Positions 1-7,984 of a DNA stretch of 64,000 nt are shown here, piece after piece (position 1 is the first letter of the stretch; every line of letters begins with the position of its first letter). The position numbers and the translations under genes are program-made. The notes beneath the pieces were generated by a model. It did no database searches and was not told the origin of the DNA. It worked only from the letters and a program-made list of their open reading frames with translations. The stretch is from contig NZ_PCPA01000001.1 in the NCBI RefSeq assembly GCF_002979515.1, positions 124,001 to 188,000 of the forward strand, in the 5' to 3' direction. Source of the stretch: Microbacterium sp. MYb54. GTDB taxonomy: Bacteria; Actinomycetota; Actinomycetes; Actinomycetales; Microbacteriaceae.

Positions 1-927
1 GCCGGCCGCGAAGCAGTCCAGGGCCGCAGCTGGGAGAGCGTGTGCGACCAGCTCCTCGATCATTTCGAGGAGGCGCGGATCCTGCATCGGGCGGATTCCG
101 GTGCCCGCGCTCGCCGCGTCGTCCGTCCGGAACCGTCCGCTCCGGTCGCCGCCCGCCGGTGGCACCGCTACGTCGCGATGGGAGACTCACTCACCGAAGG
201 GCTCTGCGATCCGGCGCCGGACGGGGCGCTGCGTGGCTGGGCCGATCGTCTCGCGTTGCTTCTCGCCGCGCGGGGAGGGCTGCACTATGCGAACCTCGCG
301 ATCCGATCGAAGCGCGTGCGTGACGTGTCGGGCGTCCAGCTGGAGCGGGCCATCGAGCTGCGTCCCGACCTCGTGTCGATCCTGATCGGGGCCAACGACC
401 TGGTCAAACGCCGGGTCGACGTCGCGGTGCTCGCCGCGGAGCTGGAAGGCACGGTGCGGACGTTGCGGGGGATCGGCGCCGACGTGCTCCTGGTGACGCC
501 GTTCCTCCCGGGGCGCCGTGCTGCCTTCATCTACACGCGGCGGTTCGCCGCTTTCGCCACCGCGCTGACGGGCATCGCCGCGCGTACCGGAGCCTTCCTG
601 ATCGACACGGATCTGCATCCGTCCCTGGCCGAACGGCCGAACTGGGGAGAAGATCTCGTGCACCTGAGCAGCCGGGGCCACCGGTTCCTGGCCTATCGGG
701 CGGGAGAGATGCTCGGGGTGCCGGACGCCGACGCGCTCGGAGCCTTGGATGCCGCCATGCACGAGCACGAGTCGATCGGTGCAGGGGTGTGGTGGCGCCG
801 ACACGCGCTGCCGTGGGTCTGGCGTCGCCTGAACGGTCGTGCAGCAGGGGATGGCCGCACGGCGAAGCATGACGACTACGTCTACCTCGGTCGCTCGGCG
901 GCGGCCAGGGGCGCGCTCGCCCGCTGA
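1..927 (+). CDS. SGNH/GDSL hydrolase joined to a glycosyltransferase-like tail (5' end outside window)
   Basis: The frame is open from base 1 with no stop before the hydrolase. The first ~25 codons (GREAVQGRSWESVCDQLLDH) look like the C-terminal helix of GT4-type glycosyltransferases, and the chain then runs into an SGNH hydrolase. Block I (AMGDSLTEG, nucleophile Ser) is at about bases 175-200, the GAND block III near 388, and the Asp-x-x-His block (EDLVHLSSRGH) near 650. The C-terminus (WWRRHALPWVWRR...GDGRTAKHDD) is typical of actinobacterial SGNH proteins that usually exist as free proteins of about 260 residues. The hydrolase would be an esterase or deacylase of unknown substrate. If the gene is not a fusion, the nearest start is GTG at 40. 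The hydrolase call is strong; the fusion depends on sequence outside the window. Confidence 0.75.
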   Translation, partial: AGREAVQGRSWESVCDQLLDHFEEARILHRADSGARARRVVRPEPSAPVAARRWHRYVAMGDSLTEGLCDPAPDGALRGWADRLALLLAARGGLHYANLAIRSKRVRDVSGVQLERAIELRPDLVSILIGANDLVKRRVDVAVLAAELEGTVRTLRGIGADVLLVTPFLPGRRAAFIYTRRFAAFATALTGIAARTGAFLIDTDLHPSLAERPNWGEDLVHLSSRGHRFLAYRAGEMLGVPDADALGALDAAMHEHESIGAGVWWRRHALPWVWRRLNGRAAGDGRTAKHDDYVYLGRSAAARGALAR

Positions 928-946
928 CGCCTTCGGGTTGGAGCCG

Positions 947-2257
947 TCAGCGTCGACCCATGCCGTGGTACTGCCAGCCGGCCGCGCGCCATGCCGCGGA
1001 GTCGAGGCAGTTGCGTCCGTCGATGATGATGCGTCCTCGCACGAGACCACCGGCATGTTCCGGGGAGAGGTCGCGCCGGTACTCGTCCCATTCCGTGACC
1101 ACGACGACCGCATCGGCCTCACGCAGCGCGTCGTCACGGTCGCGCGCGTAGCCGAGCTGCGGGTGGGCGGCTGCGGCGTTGTCGATCGCGGCCGGATCGG
1201 TGACGACGACGTCCGCCCCCAGTCCGCGCAGGCGAACGGCGACATCTAGCGCGGGGGAGTCTCTGATGTCGTCACTGAAGGGTTTGAACGCCGCGCCCAG
1301 GACCGCGATCCGGCGTCCGAACACGAGGCCGCCCAGTGCATCGACCACCAGTTGGACGGCGCGGTCGCGGCGCCGGAGGTTGATCGTGTCGACCTCGCGG
1401 AGGAAGCCGACCGCCTCACCGCGCCCGAGCTCCTCTGCTCGTGCGGCGAACGCCCTGATGTCCTTCGGAAGGCAGCCCCCGCCGAAACCGATGCCCGCGC
1501 CGAGGTAGCGTCGTCCGATCCGCGTGTCGTGGCCGAGCGCATCGGCGAGAAGTGCGACATCCGCGCCCGAGGCCTCAGCGATCTCCGCCATCGCGTTGAT
1601 GAACGAGATCTTGGTGGCGAGGAATGCGTTCGCTGCGCCCTTGACGAGCTCAGCCGTTGCGAGGTCGGTCACCAGGAAAGGTGTTCCCGACTCGACGGCC
1701 GACGCGTACACCTGACGGAGCACGCCGACGGCGCGCTCGCCCGCCGCGTCGGATTCCGCGCCCACCACGAGTCGATCCGGCGTCAGAGTGTCGTGCACCG
1801 CCCATCCCTCGCGAAGGAACTCGGGGTTCCAGACGAGCGTCGCTCCGGTGTCGACCAGTCGCCCAGCGATTCGCGCAGCGGTGCCGACCGGCACGGTGGA
1901 CTTCCCGGCGATCACATCACCGGGGCGGAGGTGAGGCAGCAGCGCGTCGATCGCGGCGTCGACATATCTCAGATCTGCGGCGTGACCGCCGGGCACCTGC
2001 GGCGTGCCGACCGCGACGAAGTGCACGTCACAGCCGACGGCATCCGCCATCACGCTGCTGAACTGCAGTCGTCCCTTTCTCAGACCGTCCGAGAGCAGTT
2101 CCGACAGCTGAGGCTCGAAGAACGGCGCCGTGCCTGTTGCCAGCATCGCGACCTTCTGTTCATCAACATCGATGCCGATGACGTCGTGTCCGATCGAGGC
2201 CATTGCTGCGGCGTGCACGGCACCGAGGTACCCGCAGCCGATCACAGACATGCGCAT
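947..2257 (-). CDS. UDP-glucose 6-dehydrogenase
   Basis: Predicted 436-residue NAD-dependent enzyme that oxidises UDP-glucose to UDP-glucuronate, a precursor for acidic exopolysaccharides and glycoconjugates. The N-terminus carries the Rossmann motif (SVIGCGYLG), the middle contains the helical dimerisation region, and the catalytic loop GFGGGCLPKD supplies the thiohemiacetal cysteine. The C-terminal UDP-binding domain (GAAFKPFSDDIRDSPALDV) is complete. The start at 2257 is chosen because the Rossmann strand begins immediately; an in-frame ATG at 2287 would add ten residues with no family counterpart, and ATG at 2251 is also possible. It converges on the SGNH gene and is divergent from pnp. 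Family assignment is firm; a related UDP-sugar dehydrogenase cannot be excluded. Confidence 0.88.
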   Translation of the reverse strand: MRMSVIGCGYLGAVHAAAMASIGHDVIGIDVDEQKVAMLATGTAPFFEPQLSELLSDGLRKGRLQFSSVMADAVGCDVHFVAVGTPQVPGGHAADLRYVDAAIDALLPHLRPGDVIAGKSTVPVGTAARIAGRLVDTGATLVWNPEFLREGWAVHDTLTPDRLVVGAESDAAGERAVGVLRQVYASAVESGTPFLVTDLATAELVKGAANAFLATKISFINAMAEIAEASGADVALLADALGHDTRIGRRYLGAGIGFGGGCLPKDIRAFAARAEELGRGEAVGFLREVDTINLRRRDRAVQLVVDALGGLVFGRRIAVLGAAFKPFSDDIRDSPALDVAVRLRGLGADVVVTDPAAIDNAAAAHPQLGYARDRDDALREADAVVVVTEWDEYRRDLSPEHAGGLVRGRIIIDGRNCLDSAAWRAAGWQYHGMGRR

Positions 2258-2373
2258 GGACTCAGGACAGCGGATGCCCCTCACCATGCGGCATCCGTTG
2301 CGTGAACGGGCCGTGACCGGCGCATGTCCGATCCGCGGAGTGCGCGGACACGCAGGATTCGAGGTCTGCGCTG

Positions 2374-2379
2374 GTAGGG
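2374..2379 (+). promoter_or_regulatory. candidate -10 of the pnp promoter
   Basis: TAGGGT fits the actinobacterial -10 pattern TAnnnT. A start about 7 nt downstream would give a pnp leader of roughly 230 nt. No good -35 hexamer is visible. Confidence 0.4.
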
Positions 2380-2387
2380 TGGATGAG

Positions 2388-2403
2388 GTTGACGTGTGTC
2401 AAC
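2388..2403 (+). repeat. inverted repeat at the predicted 5' end of the pnp transcript
   Basis: GTTGAC-GTGT-GTCAAC is a perfect 6-bp palindrome with a 4-nt centre just after the candidate -10. It could be an operator or the first hairpin of the pnp leader. Confidence 0.45.
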
Positions 2404-2616
2404 TGCACAACTTCATATCGACTCATGGAGCGATCGGCGGAGAAGCTGGTCCCCTGTGGTGGGTTCCTCGGCGGATGTCGGGTGGCTTTCTACTGGTGGC
2501 CAGCGCAGGCGAGATTCGCGGGAGTGCCCGCGCGCCCGAACCCTTCCGATCAGCTCCTTTGAACACGCTCGCGCGTCACATGGATTCGCGAGTCTAAACA
2601 AAGAAGGAGAGACCTC

Positions 2617-4893
2617 TTGGAAGGTCCTGAAATCACCGCCACCGAGGCCGTTCTCGACAACGGCCGCTTCGGCACCCGCACCATCCGCTTCGAGACCGGC
2701 CGCCTCGCGCAGCAGGCTCAGGGCGCAGTCGCCGCGTACCTCGACGGCGAGACCATGCTCCTCTCGGCCACCAGCGCAGGCAAGCACCCGCGCGAGGGCT
2801 TCGACTTCTTCCCGCTGACGGTCGACGTCGAGGAGCGCTCCTACGCTGCCGGCAAGATCCCCGGCTCGTTCTTCCGTCGTGAGGGCCGCCCCTCCACCGA
2901 GGCGATCCTCGTCTGCCGTCTGATCGACCGTCCGCTGCGTCCGTCGTTCGTCGACGGCCTGCGCAACGAGGTCCAGATCGTCATCACGGTCCTCTCGATC
3001 GCTCCGGGCGAGTTCTACGACGCTCTCGCGATCAACGCCGCGTCCGCGTCGACCCAGATCTCGGGTCTGCCGTTCTCGGGCCCCGTCGCCGGTGTGCGCC
3101 TCGCGTTCATCCCGGGTCACGGCGAGCACGCCGACCAGTGGGTCGCGTTCCCCACGGCCGAGCAGGTCGCAGAGGCCGTGTTCGACCTGATCGTCGCCGG
3201 TCGCGTCGTCACGAAGGCCGATGGCACGGAAGACGTCGCGATCATGATGGTCGAGGCCGAGGCCACCGAGGGAAGCTGGAACCTGATCAAGGCCGGCGCC
3301 ACCAAGCCGAACGAGGAGATCGTGGCCCAGGGCCTCGAGGCCTCGAAGCCGTTCATCGCCCAGCTCGTCAAGGCTCAGGCCGAGCTCGCAGCGACGTCGT
3401 CGAAGGAGCCGGGTGTGTACCCGGTCTTCCTGCCGTACTCGGAAGAGGTCTACAGCTTCGTCTCCGAGCGCGCGTTCGCCGAGCTCAGCGATGTCTACCA
3501 GATCGCCGACAAGGTCGAGCGTCAGACCGCTGACGATGCGATCAAGGACCGTGTCAAGGCGGAGCTCATCGAGGCCACCGAGGCGGGTTCGCTCCCGGCC
3601 GCGGCTCCGCTCGAGTTCTCCGCCGCGTACAAGTCCGTCACGAAGAGGATCGTCCGCGGACGCATCCTCACCGAGGGCGCTCGTATCGACGGTCGTGGCC
3701 TTGCGGACATCCGTCCGCTCGACGCCGAGGTGCAGGTCATCCCGCGCGTGCACGGTTCCGCGATCTTCCAGCGCGGCGAGACTCAGATCCTGGGTATCAC
3801 CACGCTGAACATGCTCAAGATGGAGCAGCAGATCGACTCGCTGTCGCCCACGACGAGCAAGCGCTACATGCACCACTACAACTTCCCGCCCTACTCGACC
3901 GGTGAGACCGGCCGTGTCGGTTCGCCGAAGCGTCGCGAGATCGGGCACGGCTTCCTCGCCGAGCGCGCGCTCGTGCCGGTGCTGCCGAGCCGCGAGGAGT
4001 TCCCGTACGCGATCCGTCAGGTCTCCGAGGCGCTGAGCTCCAACGGCTCCACGTCGATGGGCTCCGTCTGCGCGTCGACCCTGTCGCTGCTGAACGCGGG
4101 TGTGCCGCTGCGCGCTCCCGTCGCCGGTATCGCGATGGGACTCGTGTCCGATGAGGTCAACGGTGAGACCCGCTACGCGGCGCTCACCGACATCCTCGGT
4201 GCAGAAGATGCACTGGGCGACATGGACTTCAAGGTCGCCGGAACCGGTGAGTTCATCACCGCCATCCAGCTCGACACGAAGCTCGACGGCATCCCGACCT
4301 CGGTTCTCGCCGGTGCGCTCACCCAGGCCCGCGATGCTCGTCTGACGATCCTCAACGTGCTGAACGCCGCGATCGACGCTCCTGACGAGATGGCGCCGAC
4401 CGCGCCTCGCGTCATCAGCGTGCAGATCCCGGTCGACAAGATCGGCGAGCTGATCGGCCCGAAGGGCAAGACGATCAACGCGATCCAGGACGAGACCGGT
4501 GCACAGATCTCCATCGAGGAGGACGGCACCGTCTACATCGGCGCGACCGACGGCCCTTCGGCTGAGGCCGCCCGTGCCCAGGTCAACGCGATCGCCAACC
4601 CCACCAACCCGGAGGTCGGGGAGCAGTTCCTCGGCACCGTCGTGAAGATCGCCACCTTCGGTGCGTTCGTCTCGCTGCTTCCGGGCAAGGACGGCCTGCT
4701 GCACGTCACCGAGGTGCGCAAGCTCGCCGGTGGCAAGCGTGTCGAGAACGTCGACGACGTTCTCTCGGTCGGCCAGAAGATCCTCGTGAAGATCACGAAG
4801 ATCGACGACCGCGGCAAGCTGTCCCTCGAGCCTGTGCTCGATGACGCGGCTGCCGCTGACGCAGCTCCCGCAGAAGACGCTGCGGCCGAGTAA
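2617..4893 (+). CDS. pnp: polyribonucleotide nucleotidyltransferase (PNPase)
   Basis: 758-residue 3'-5' phosphorolytic exoribonuclease that degrades mRNA and structured RNA in a homotrimer. Two RNase PH domains are separated by the alpha-helical domain; the second RNase PH domain contains the FERGET-like stretch IFQRGETQ and the GDMDF active-site region. A KH domain ([14 protein letters not shown]) and an S1 domain ([12 protein letters not shown]) follow, then an acidic Ala-rich tail. Translation starts at TTG 2617, 5 nt after a strong ribosome binding site (AGAAGGAGA). It is monocistronic with a strong terminator. Family length and domain order are normal. Confidence 0.97.
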   Translation: MEGPEITATEAVLDNGRFGTRTIRFETGRLAQQAQGAVAAYLDGETMLLSATSAGKHPREGFDFFPLTVDVEERSYAAGKIPGSFFRREGRPSTEAILVCRLIDRPLRPSFVDGLRNEVQIVITVLSIAPGEFYDALAINAASASTQISGLPFSGPVAGVRLAFIPGHGEHADQWVAFPTAEQVAEAVFDLIVAGRVVTKADGTEDVAIMMVEAEATEGSWNLIKAGATKPNEEIVAQGLEASKPFIAQLVKAQAELAATSSKEPGVYPVFLPYSEEVYSFVSERAFAELSDVYQIADKVERQTADDAIKDRVKAELIEATEAGSLPAAAPLEFSAAYKSVTKRIVRGRILTEGARIDGRGLADIRPLDAEVQVIPRVHGSAIFQRGETQILGITTLNMLKMEQQIDSLSPTTSKRYMHHYNFPPYSTGETGRVGSPKRREIGHGFLAERALVPVLPSREEFPYAIRQVSEALSSNGSTSMGSVCASTLSLLNAGVPLRAPVAGIAMGLVSDEVNGETRYAALTDILGAEDALGDMDFKVAGTGEFITAIQLDTKLDGIPTSVLAGALTQARDARLTILNVLNAAIDAPDEMAPTAPRVISVQIPVDKIGELIGPKGKTINAIQDETGAQISIEEDGTVYIGATDGPSAEAARAQVNAIANPTNPEVGEQFLGTVVKIATFGAFVSLLPGKDGLLHVTEVRKLAGGKRVENVDDVLSVGQKILVKITKIDDRGKLSLEPVLDDAAAADAAPAEDAAAE

Positions 4894-4910
4894 GCGCGAC
4901 GCTCCAACCG

Positions 4911-4945
4911 AACCCGGGTCCGTCCGCACAGGGCGGGCCCGGGTT
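4911..4945 (+). terminator. intrinsic terminator after pnp
   Basis: A 15-bp stem (AACCCGGGTCCGTCC paired with GGGCGGGCCCGGGTT, two G-U pairs) with loop GCACA lies 18 nt after the pnp stop. As usual in high-GC actinobacteria the U-tract is weak. Confidence 0.85.
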
Positions 4946-5038
4946 CTGTCGTCTTCGATGTGACCGAATCGTTATCGGACGTTTCCGCGCCGTTCCCTGG
5001 AATGGTCGGGAGGTTCTCAGATGTCGCTTACCCTCGAA

Positions 5039-5090
5039 GTACGCACCGGGGGGTGCAAGATCCAGCAGGTACGCAGGTCGGTACGCACCG
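5039..5090 (+). repeat. three GTACGCA repeats upstream of the AKR-like gene
   Basis: GTACGCA occurs at 5039, 5069 and 5081, with the first and third extended to GTACGCACCG. The array lies 23-74 nt before the start codon at 5113, a position suited to an activator or repressor site. No regulator is identified. Confidence 0.4.
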
Positions 5091-5112
5091 ACCGACGCGG
5101 GGGTGAGAGAGT

Positions 5113-6141
5113 ATGCGGTTGTTCAGCGTAGGCGCAGGGGCGTCCGCAGAACGCGCCCAGCACGAGGGTGCGGAGCATCCGTCCGCGCCGATTCCGATCG
5201 TCGGGCCCGGCATAGGAGAAACCATCCGCGTCTCGCTCGGCGAGACCGGATTCGAGACATTCCCGCTGATGCTGGGTGCCGCGGAGTTCGGCTGGAACGT
5301 CGACCTCGAGACGAGTCACGGCATCCTCGATCGCTACGTGGAGTTCGGCGGCAACGCGATCCACACGGCCGACGGATTCTCCGGCGGGCGCAGCGAGCAC
5401 ATCATCGGACAGTGGCTACGTTCCCGCGGTCGTCGCGATCGAGCGCTTCTGAGCGTCCGCATCGGAGCTCATGCCGACAATCCGGGCCTCGGCTCGGTCA
5501 ACCTCGTCCGTGCCGTGGAGGGCTCGTTGACGAGGCTCGGCGTCGACCGCATCGATGTCCTGTACCTCGACGCCACCCTCGACGCGACCACGAATCTCGA
5601 AGACACGCTGGCGACTGTAGAATGGCTCACCGACGCCGGCAAGATCGGCGCCCTGGGAGCATTCGGTTTCGCGCCGGAGCGTCTCGTCGAGGCGCGGATC
5701 CTCGCCGCGGCCGGTTATCCGCGCATCCAGGTGATCGACGCGCCGTACAACCTCATCAGGCGCCAGCCCTTCGAAGGTGACCTTCGTCTCGTGGCCGGTG
5801 CGCAGCACTTGGCGGTCACGCCGTCGCACGCGCTCGAGCACGGGTTCCTGTCCGGTCGCCACCGCAACAAGGCGCTCACATCCCGCGGCGTTCGTGGCGA
5901 GCAGTTGCGCGGCCACCTGAACAGGCGCGGCATCAAGATCCTTCGTGCACTCGATCAGGTTGCTGAAGAGCTCGCGGTTCCCGTGGCCGCCGTATCCGTG
6001 GCCTGGCTGCTCGCTCAGCGCACGGTCGCAGCGCCCATCGTGAACACTTTCGCAACCGATCATGTCGACGAGCTCATGCAGGGCGCGGGCGTCTCGCTCT
6101 CGCGAAGCCAAGTCGCTGAGCTGACCCGGGCAGGCAACTGA
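5113..6141 (+). CDS. aldo/keto reductase-fold protein without the catalytic tetrad
   Basis: 342 residues with recognisable aldo/keto reductase (beta/alpha)8 features: RVSLGETGFETFPLMLG at 39-55, GRSEHIIG at 92-99, DRIDVLYLD at 145-153, and a C-terminal VAAVSVAWLLAQRTVAAPIV at 291-310. The usual tetrad Asp-Tyr-Lys-His is replaced: the IDTAD-type Asp is His84, the Tyr is Phe89, the Lys is Arg116 and the His is Asp153. Residues 1-38 are an extension not needed for the fold. Either it is a pseudoenzyme with a binding or regulatory role, or it catalyses something different. The start is ATG 5113 after GGTGAGAG. The frame is intact, so it does not look like a decaying gene. Automatic annotation will probably call it an oxidoreductase; I would not assume activity. 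Confidence 0.8.
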   Translation: MRLFSVGAGASAERAQHEGAEHPSAPIPIVGPGIGETIRVSLGETGFETFPLMLGAAEFGWNVDLETSHGILDRYVEFGGNAIHTADGFSGGRSEHIIGQWLRSRGRRDRALLSVRIGAHADNPGLGSVNLVRAVEGSLTRLGVDRIDVLYLDATLDATTNLEDTLATVEWLTDAGKIGALGAFGFAPERLVEARILAAAGYPRIQVIDAPYNLIRRQPFEGDLRLVAGAQHLAVTPSHALEHGFLSGRHRNKALTSRGVRGEQLRGHLNRRGIKILRALDQVAEELAVPVAAVSVAWLLAQRTVAAPIVNTFATDHVDELMQGAGVSLSRSQVAELTRAGN

Positions 6142-6145
6142 GCAT

Positions 6146-6173
6146 CCTTCCACCTGTGACATAGGGTGGAAGG
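6146..6173 (+). terminator. hairpin after the AKR-like gene
   Basis: CCTTCCACC (6146-6154) and GGTGGAAGG (6165-6173) form a perfect 9-bp stem 4 nt after the stop codon. There is no T-run, and a TAGGGT -10-like hexamer overlaps it (6162-6167), so it could be a terminator, a promoter element for the next gene, or both. Confidence 0.5.
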
Positions 6174-6210
6174 GAGGCCCGGCGGATGCTGGCGATGAAG
6201 CGAGCGAGTT

Positions 6211-6813
6211 GTGACGCACTACATATATCTGGTCAGACATGGTGAACATCAGGATGCAGAGCACGGTCTCGCCGACGGACCCCTCTCGCCGCGAGGACAG
6301 CGTCAGGCCGAGCTGATCGCCGACCGGCTCTCCGGGCTCCCGCTCGACGCCGTCTGGCATTCGCCGTTGCTGCGTGCCAACGAGACGGCCCGCGCGATCG
6401 CTGCACGCCTGCCGTCCGTCGACCCCGAGCCGACCGCGCTCCTCTTCGACTGCGTGCCCACCGGGATGACAGAGGAGACTCCCGCGGTGTTCGAGCCGTT
6501 CTTCGGTTCGGTGACCGAGGCCGAGATCGAAGCAGGACGCGCGCAGATGTCTGACGCCGTCAACGAGTTCCTCGTGCGCAAGACCGGCGACGTGCACGAG
6601 GTGCTGATCACGCACAACTTCGTGATCTCCTGGTTCGTCCGCGAGGTGCTCGCTGCTCCGGAATGGCGGTGGATGACCCTGAACCAGTCGCACTGCGGGC
6701 TGACGGTCATCGCTCAGAAGCAGGGGCGTCCGTGGACGCTCCTCACCCACAATGACACCGGTCACCTTCCGGTGGAGCTGCGTACCGGAATCCCCGACGC
6801 GCTTCTGGTCTGA
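6211..6813 (+). CDS. histidine phosphatase family protein
   Basis: 200-residue phosphoglycerate-mutase-like phosphatase. The phospho-acceptor motif RHG is at residues 9-11 (YLVRHGEH), the arginine-containing segment HSPLLRANETA follows near 50, and the second catalytic histidine is in LITHNFVISW. This fold dephosphorylates small phosphoesters or phosphoproteins; the substrate cannot be read from sequence. Start GTG 6211 gives the family N-terminus directly before the RHG strand; the ribosome binding site is weak. It ends 2 nt from the converging patatin gene. Confidence 0.88.
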   Translation: MTHYIYLVRHGEHQDAEHGLADGPLSPRGQRQAELIADRLSGLPLDAVWHSPLLRANETARAIAARLPSVDPEPTALLFDCVPTGMTEETPAVFEPFFGSVTEAEIEAGRAQMSDAVNEFLVRKTGDVHEVLITHNFVISWFVREVLAAPEWRWMTLNQSHCGLTVIAQKQGRPWTLLTHNDTGHLPVELRTGIPDALLV

Positions 6814-6814
6814 G

Positions 6815-7741
6815 TCACTCCCAGAAGTCGGTGAGTGCCACCGCCGCGGCTCGACCTTGGCGGAAGCCCGCTTGAGCGGCAGGCACGCGCGTCGACGGAT
6901 CCATCACGTTCTCACCGAATGCGCCGCGTGATTCGTCGTCCGGAAAGATGGTCCGCACACTGCTGCCCTGCGAGCGCAGACGGTCGATCTGAGCGGACAG
7001 ATGGGTGCCCCACGTGACGGGCATCCTCGACGCCCCTCCGAAGGGTGCCAATATGAGGACCTTCGTGTATCCGAGCGCGAGGTCGGCATTCTCGGCATTG
7101 GCGCGGTAGCCACCGTCGATGTACCGTGACGCACCGACGTCGTAGGCGAAACCGCTGGCGCAACTGGCGGCCACGGCGTCAACGAGAGCGACACCGCTGA
7201 ACCGGTCGAACACGACGGGCTCACCGGTTGACGCATCGACCGCGGTGAGGAGTATCCGCTGCTCCGGCCACTCGGGGCGTGGCAGCCGCGCCGCGACGGT
7301 CTCCCGCCATCGCTGACCGGCGCCTGCCGACGTGGTGGCCAGCTCGATCGCCGCCGCCCCCATCCTGCGGCGCATATCCTCGACGTCTCGTGAGGCGTCG
7401 ATGATTCGTTGAGTCCGCTCCAGATGAGCTGCGGCCGAACCGCTCTGGCCGCGCGCCGTCGCACGTCCGCTCGGGGTCGCGTGTGGACTCACAGCGCTGG
7501 AGATGACGTCGTCGAACAACTGAGCCGGTGAAGTACCGGTGATCTGGGCCGCTGCGGTCGCTCCGGCAGACGTGCCGACGATCAGATCGGCGGCGTTCGC
7601 GTCGAGTCCGGCATCCGCGAGGCCGGCGACCACGCCGATCAGCCAGGCGTTGCCCGCTGAGCCGCCTCCGCCGAGGACGAGCGCGCGCTGTGTCGTGTTT
7701 CCCTCATTCGTGGAAGAGGAGGGAGAGAAGGTGTTGTTCAT
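6815..7741 (-). CDS. patatin-like phospholipase family protein
   Basis: 308-residue predicted serine lipase or acylhydrolase with the patatin catalytic dyad. The glycine-rich oxyanion motif GGGGSAG is at 24-30, the nucleophile elbow GTSAG at 56-60 (Ser58), and the catalytic Asp is in DGGYRANAEN (Asp209). No signal peptide or membrane helix is seen, so it is likely cytoplasmic. ATG 7741 is chosen because it follows AAAGGCA at good spacing and directly precedes the family core; an in-frame ATG at 7822 would overlap the leader ORF described separately. The gene is transcribed away from dapB and preceded by a short upstream ORF with a far better ribosome binding site. Confidence 0.88.
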   Translation of the reverse strand: MNNTFSPSSSTNEGNTTQRALVLGGGGSAGNAWLIGVVAGLADAGLDANAADLIVGTSAGATAAAQITGTSPAQLFDDVISSAVSPHATPSGRATARGQSGSAAAHLERTQRIIDASRDVEDMRRRMGAAAIELATTSAGAGQRWRETVAARLPRPEWPEQRILLTAVDASTGEPVVFDRFSGVALVDAVAASCASGFAYDVGASRYIDGGYRANAENADLALGYTKVLILAPFGGASRMPVTWGTHLSAQIDRLRSQGSSVRTIFPDDESRGAFGENVMDPSTRVPAAQAGFRQGRAAAVALTDFWE

Positions 7742-7784
7742 GGGAGTGCCTTTCGCGAATGCGTGGCGGGGCTCCCGATCTCGA

Positions 7785-7844
7785 CTACCGGCGTCGCGCG
7801 AGAGTGTGAAGAGAGGGAGCACCCATCAGGGATACTGCGTTCAT
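7785..7844 (-). CDS. 19-residue upstream ORF (candidate leader peptide) of the patatin gene
   Basis: On the minus strand a near-perfect ribosome binding site GGAGGTGA (around 7850-7857) sits 6 nt before ATG 7844, opening a 19-codon frame, MNAVSLMGAPSLHTLARRR, that stops with TAG at 7785. It ends 43 nt before the patatin start and is in another frame. This is the strongest Shine-Dalgarno sequence in the neighbourhood. A leader peptide ending in three arginines could control downstream translation or termination through ribosome stalling. Its translation is not proven and no homolog is known to me. Confidence 0.5.
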   Translation of the reverse strand: MNAVSLMGAPSLHTLARRR

Positions 7845-7972
7845 GGGACTCACCTCCAGACGATGGATCGCGACCTCGGAACGGTATCACGTCGCATGAC
7901 GTCGAGGATCGAGGGAGGTTCCGGACTACGTCAGGCCCGCGCGCCCCGGGCCAGACCCGGCTGCCCGCGAAA

Positions 7973-7978
7973 TAGACT
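7973..7978 (+). promoter_or_regulatory. -10 hexamer of dapB (leaderless)
   Basis: TAGACT lies exactly 6 nt upstream of ATG 7985, placing the transcription start at or next to the start codon. There is no Shine-Dalgarno sequence. Confidence 0.65.
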
Positions 7979-7984
7979 GGACGC

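Larger units (their letters stand above)
2258..2616 (+). other. 359-bp intergenic region with long pnp leader
   Basis: No gene is supported here. It holds the candidate pnp promoter, the palindrome at 2388-2403 and a second hairpin (CGCGGG-AGTG-CCCGCG, 2517-2532). Bacterial pnp messages are often autoregulated through a leader stem cut by an RNase III-type enzyme; these stems are candidates for such control, which is an inference. Confidence 0.5.

Noticed and set aside
2413-4929. Very long open frame on the minus strand opposite pnp
   Set aside because: It mirrors the codon bias of pnp in a high-GC genome, its composition is Arg/Asp/Leu-rich with no domain, and pnp is unmistakable on the other strand. 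The same applies to the long frames opposite rnj, ftsK and the ABC operon.
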